Positions 6,341 through 8,222 of a stretch of DNA of 8,222 nucleotides are shown piece after piece (the first letter of the stretch is position 1; every line of letters begins with the position of its first letter). The DNA comes from Pseudomonadota bacterium (GTDB lineage: Bacteria > Pseudomonadota > Gammaproteobacteria > Burkholderiales > Gallionellaceae), in NCBI GenBank assembly GCA_021783525.1, contig JAJXTT010000064.1, forward strand, positions 1-8,222, given 5' to 3'. Both the position numbers and the translations under genes were made by a program. Below the pieces are notes generated by a model. That model was not told where the DNA came from. It saw only the letters and a program-made list of their open reading frames with translations, and did not search any database.

Positions 6341-6346
6341 CCCTTT
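6341..6346 (-). promoter_or_regulatory. adk: Ribosome binding site fixing the adk start
   Basis: AAAGGG on the minus strand lies nine bases before the ATG at 6331. It falls within the extra codons of the longer TTG-started frame, which argues against that start. Confidence 0.7.
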
Positions 6347-6366
6347 CAATTAAATCCGCTTTGTAA

Positions 6367-7122
6367 TCAGGTGAACAGACGCCGTGCGACCTCTAGATCA
6401 TGTTCGGTGTCCACACCGCTCGGTGGTGCATGATCGGTCTTGGTTACGCCAATCTTGTACCCATGATACAACGCACGCAGTTGTTCCAGCGACTCTATTT
6501 GCTCTAATTCTGTAGGGTTAAGATTTCCAAAATCGCGCAAGAAGCCTGCGCGATAGCCGTAGATGCCGATATGTCGCAGTACATTGACGGTTTGAGGCAA
6601 GGGTTGGTGCTGGGCATAGGCGTCCCGCGGCCAGGGAATGGGGGCGCGACTGAAATAGAGTGCGTTGGAGTGTTTATCCAGAACCACCTTGACGATGTTC
6701 GGGTTGCGCATGGAAGCTTCGTCGTGGATAGGATGACAAGCCGTGGAGATGGCGCACTCGCGATGGTCGTGGAGATGTTGCGCCACGGCACGAATGAGAT
6801 CGGGCGGTATCAGCGGCTCGTCGCCTTGCACGTTGACCACGATGGTGTCGTCCGGCCAGCCTTGTTGTGTTGCCACCTCGGCGATGCGGTCTGTGCCGCT
6901 TGCATGATCCGCCCGTGTCATGCAGGCCTGGAAGCCATGCTCCTGCGCGGAAACGACAATAGGGTGATGATCGGTCGCGATGATGATCTGCTGCGCGCCG
7001 CTTTGTGCGGCCTGCTCCGCGACGCGGATCACCATCGGTTTACCGCCGATATCCAGCAGAGGCTTGCCGGGCAAGCGCGTGGAGGCGAAACGGGCAGGAA
7101 TGACGACCTTGAAGATCGGCAT
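6367..7122 (-). CDS. kdsB: 3-deoxy-manno-octulosonate cytidylyltransferase (CMP-Kdo synthetase)
   Basis: Cytoplasmic enzyme that activates Kdo as CMP-Kdo, using CTP and releasing PPi, for the inner core of lipopolysaccharide. The 251-residue length is normal. Signature segments: IPARFASTRLPGKPL (8-22) for nucleotide binding (R11, S14, R16, K20), TRADHASGTDR (69-79), VNVQGDEPLIP (96-106) with metal-binding D101, RAPIPWPRD (159-167), LRHIGIYGYR (182-191) and SGVDTEHDL (235-243) near the C-terminus. An in-frame TTG one codon earlier is possible, but ATG at 7122 is preferred because it overlaps the preceding stop by one base (TGATG). There is little independent ribosome binding site, so reinitiation after the upstream small gene is likely. 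Confidence 0.96.
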   Translation of the reverse strand: MPIFKVVIPARFASTRLPGKPLLDIGGKPMVIRVAEQAAQSGAQQIIIATDHHPIVVSAQEHGFQACMTRADHASGTDRIAEVATQQGWPDDTIVVNVQGDEPLIPPDLIRAVAQHLHDHRECAISTACHPIHDEASMRNPNIVKVVLDKHSNALYFSRAPIPWPRDAYAQHQPLPQTVNVLRHIGIYGYRAGFLRDFGNLNPTELEQIESLEQLRALYHGYKIGVTKTDHAPPSGVDTEHDLEVARRLFT

Positions 7123-7307
7123 CAAAGCGCTTCAATCTCTTTCAAGGTAAGTTCGCGCGCCTCGTCTGCCAGCATGACCGGGATGTCATCCTTGATGGCG
7201 AACGCCAGCCTGTCGGCCTTGCAGATCAGCTCTTGCTCCGCCTTGCGATAGATGAGCGGGGATTTGCACAGGGGGCAAACCAGAATGTCGAGAAGTTTTG
7301 CGTCCAT
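7122..7307 (-). CDS. Trm112-family small zinc-ribbon-like protein (YcaR-like)
   Basis: A 61-residue protein starting MDAKLLDILVCPLCKSPL, closely resembling E. coli YcaR and the Trm112 family. It has a C11-x-x-C14 pair and C29 (ELICKADRLAFAI), followed by DDIPVML (40-46). In eukaryotes and archaea Trm112 proteins are activating partners of methyltransferases; the bacterial role is unsettled. A longer frame reaching 7406 would add 33 residues unlike the family and overlap lpxK heavily; the ATG at 7307 matches the family N-terminus. This start shares one base with the lpxK stop (TAATG), and AAAGG lies about ten bases upstream. The conserved position between lpxK and kdsB is common in proteobacteria. 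Confidence 0.92.
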   Translation of the reverse strand: MDAKLLDILVCPLCKSPLIYRKAEQELICKADRLAFAIKDDIPVMLADEARELTLKEIEAL

Positions 7308-8222
7308 TATGGCGTGACCTTTTTCAGGATAAGTTGAGTAAGAGCTGTGTCGATTTGCGCATCGACGCGCAGCACCCAGCATTTCTCGGTGGCGAATGCC
7401 GCGCATTTTACAGCATCTTTTTCGGTCATGAGTACCGCGTCAGCGTATTCGAAGGCGACATCGGCCGCAGAATAGCGGTGATGGTCGGGAAAGGCATGCT
7501 GTTGCGCGTTCAGTCCGAGATGTTCAAGCTGGGCAAAAAAACGACGCGGATGGCCGATGCCGGCGATGGCATGCAAATTTTGTCCGGCGAACTCGCTGGC
7601 AGAAACGACCATCGCGGGATTGAGCAAGTTGTAGAAAAGAGAACCCTGCAGGCTCATGGCAAATTCCGTTCCGCTCACCTGCCCGCCATTGACCACGACA
7701 GCGTCCACTGTGCGCAACCGCGAAACAGGCTCGCGCAGCGGTCCGGCAGGCAGCAGCAGGCCGTTTCCGAAACGCCTTGCGCCATCGACGACGGCGATCT
7801 CGACATCGCGCCGCAAACGATAGTGCTGCAAACCGTCGTCGCTGAGAACGATGTCGCACTCGGGGTGTGCTTGCAGCAGGGCAAGCGCGGCAGCCGGACG
7901 GTCGCGGCCTATCCATACCGGGCACAATGTGCGCTGAGCCATCAGCAGCGGCTCGTCGCCGACCTGGTCCGCAGCGTCCTCGGTCGAGACTTCGTGGGGT
8001 GTCGAATTGTGCCCGGTGGCTTTGGTGTAGCCGCGGCTGACAATGCCGGGGTGCCATCCGTTATCGATCAGCTGTTGCGCCAGCCAGAGCGTAAGCGGAG
8101 TCTTGCCGGTACCGCCGACGCTGATGTTGCCGACGACGACGACCGGAACGGGCAGTTTGACCGAAGCCAGGATCCCGCTGCGATAAAGAAGGCGTCGCGC
8201 AGCGGCGAGCGAGCGAAAGACC
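7307..8222 (-). CDS. lpxK: Tetraacyldisaccharide 4'-kinase, 5' end cut off by window edge
   Basis: Inner-membrane-associated kinase that phosphorylates the 4' position of the lipid A disaccharide, using ATP. The frame stays open to the right edge: 304 residues are visible and, compared with about 328 in E. coli, some 15-25 N-terminal residues, including the start, lie outside. The ATG at 7942 is internal, because the codons before it encode essential parts: VVVVGNISVGGTGKTPLTLW with the P-loop at 8096-8116, GIVSRGY (about 8027-8047) and EVSTEDAADQVGDEPLLM. Further family motifs are SDDGLQHYRLRRD (visible residues 127-139), DGARRFGNGLLLPAGPLREP, AIAGIGHPRRFF, FPDHHRY and LMTEKDAVK. The N-terminal part would hold the membrane-associated helix. 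It is the first visible gene of the leftward cluster, and its TAA overlaps the next ATG. Confidence 0.96.
   Translation of the reverse strand, partial: VFRSLAAARRLLYRSGILASVKLPVPVVVVGNISVGGTGKTPLTLWLAQQLIDNGWHPGIVSRGYTKATGHNSTPHEVSTEDAADQVGDEPLLMAQRTLCPVWIGRDRPAAALALLQAHPECDIVLSDDGLQHYRLRRDVEIAVVDGARRFGNGLLLPAGPLREPVSRLRTVDAVVVNGGQVSGTEFAMSLQGSLFYNLLNPAMVVSASEFAGQNLHAIAGIGHPRRFFAQLEHLGLNAQQHAFPDHHRYSAADVAFEYADAVLMTEKDAVKCAAFATEKCWVLRVDAQIDTALTQLILKKVTP

Noticed and set aside
6332..6349. TTG start adding six residues to adenylate kinase
   Set aside because: The extension covers the ribosome binding site AAAGGG, and the family N-terminus begins at the later ATG.
7308..7406. 33-residue N-terminal extension of the Trm112-like protein
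   Set aside because: It lies inside lpxK, does not resemble the family, and MDAKLLDILVCPLC is the family start.
7524..8057. 177-codon minus-strand frame overlapping lpxK
   Set aside because: It is out of frame with the well-supported lpxK coding sequence and its product is Arg-rich without motifs.

Overview
The window looks like an ordinary stretch of a Gram-negative proteobacterial chromosome, most likely a betaproteobacterium (a Gallionellaceae/Nitrosomonadales-type autotroph would fit, but that is inference). Two signs point there: lipid A and Kdo biosynthesis genes in the order lpxK - Trm112-like (YcaR) - kdsB - adk, and a pyrophosphate-based energy pair (PPi-dependent phosphofructokinase plus proton-pumping pyrophosphatase). 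I see no insertion sequence, phage gene, CRISPR array, tRNA or rRNA.

Layout, left to right. Positions 1-312 hold no gene I can support. A rho-independent terminator at 313-339 ends the leftward unit pfp -> hppA. hppA (373-2391, minus) encodes a membrane H+-pyrophosphatase with the K+-independent signature. pfp (2445-3698, minus) encodes a PPi-dependent phosphofructokinase. Between them, just before the hppA ribosome binding site, lies a terminator-like GNRA hairpin. A divergent, AT-rich control region (3699-3921) carries three copies of CTGAAGT/ACTTCAG and candidate promoters both ways. Rightward, a single gene (3922-4698, plus) encodes a stand-alone flavodiiron-type metallo-beta-lactamase (ODP family) protein, closed by a hairpin terminator at 4715-4751 that touches the stop codon of the convergent gene cluster.

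From the right edge leftward runs a tight six-gene cluster, all minus strand: lpxK (5' end cut off by the window) - Trm112/YcaR-like - kdsB - adk - GlcG/HbpS-like - gamma carbonic anhydrase-like. Four of its five junctions overlap or sit within a few bases (TAATG, TGATG, a GTGA or 2-base gap, ATGA), so translational coupling is likely. lpxK and kdsB serve lipid A and Kdo assembly; adk interconverts adenine nucleotides. The last two genes are unrelated by known function.

How the genes connect: the pfp-hppA pair can exchange phosphate-bond energy between glycolysis/gluconeogenesis, the PPi pool and the proton gradient. KdsB in the neighbouring cluster releases PPi, but that link is only general metabolism. 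I found no convincing undescribed multi-gene system. The most worthwhile points are the intercistronic hairpin before hppA, the triple CTGAAGT element between pfp and the ODP gene, and the ODP gene itself.
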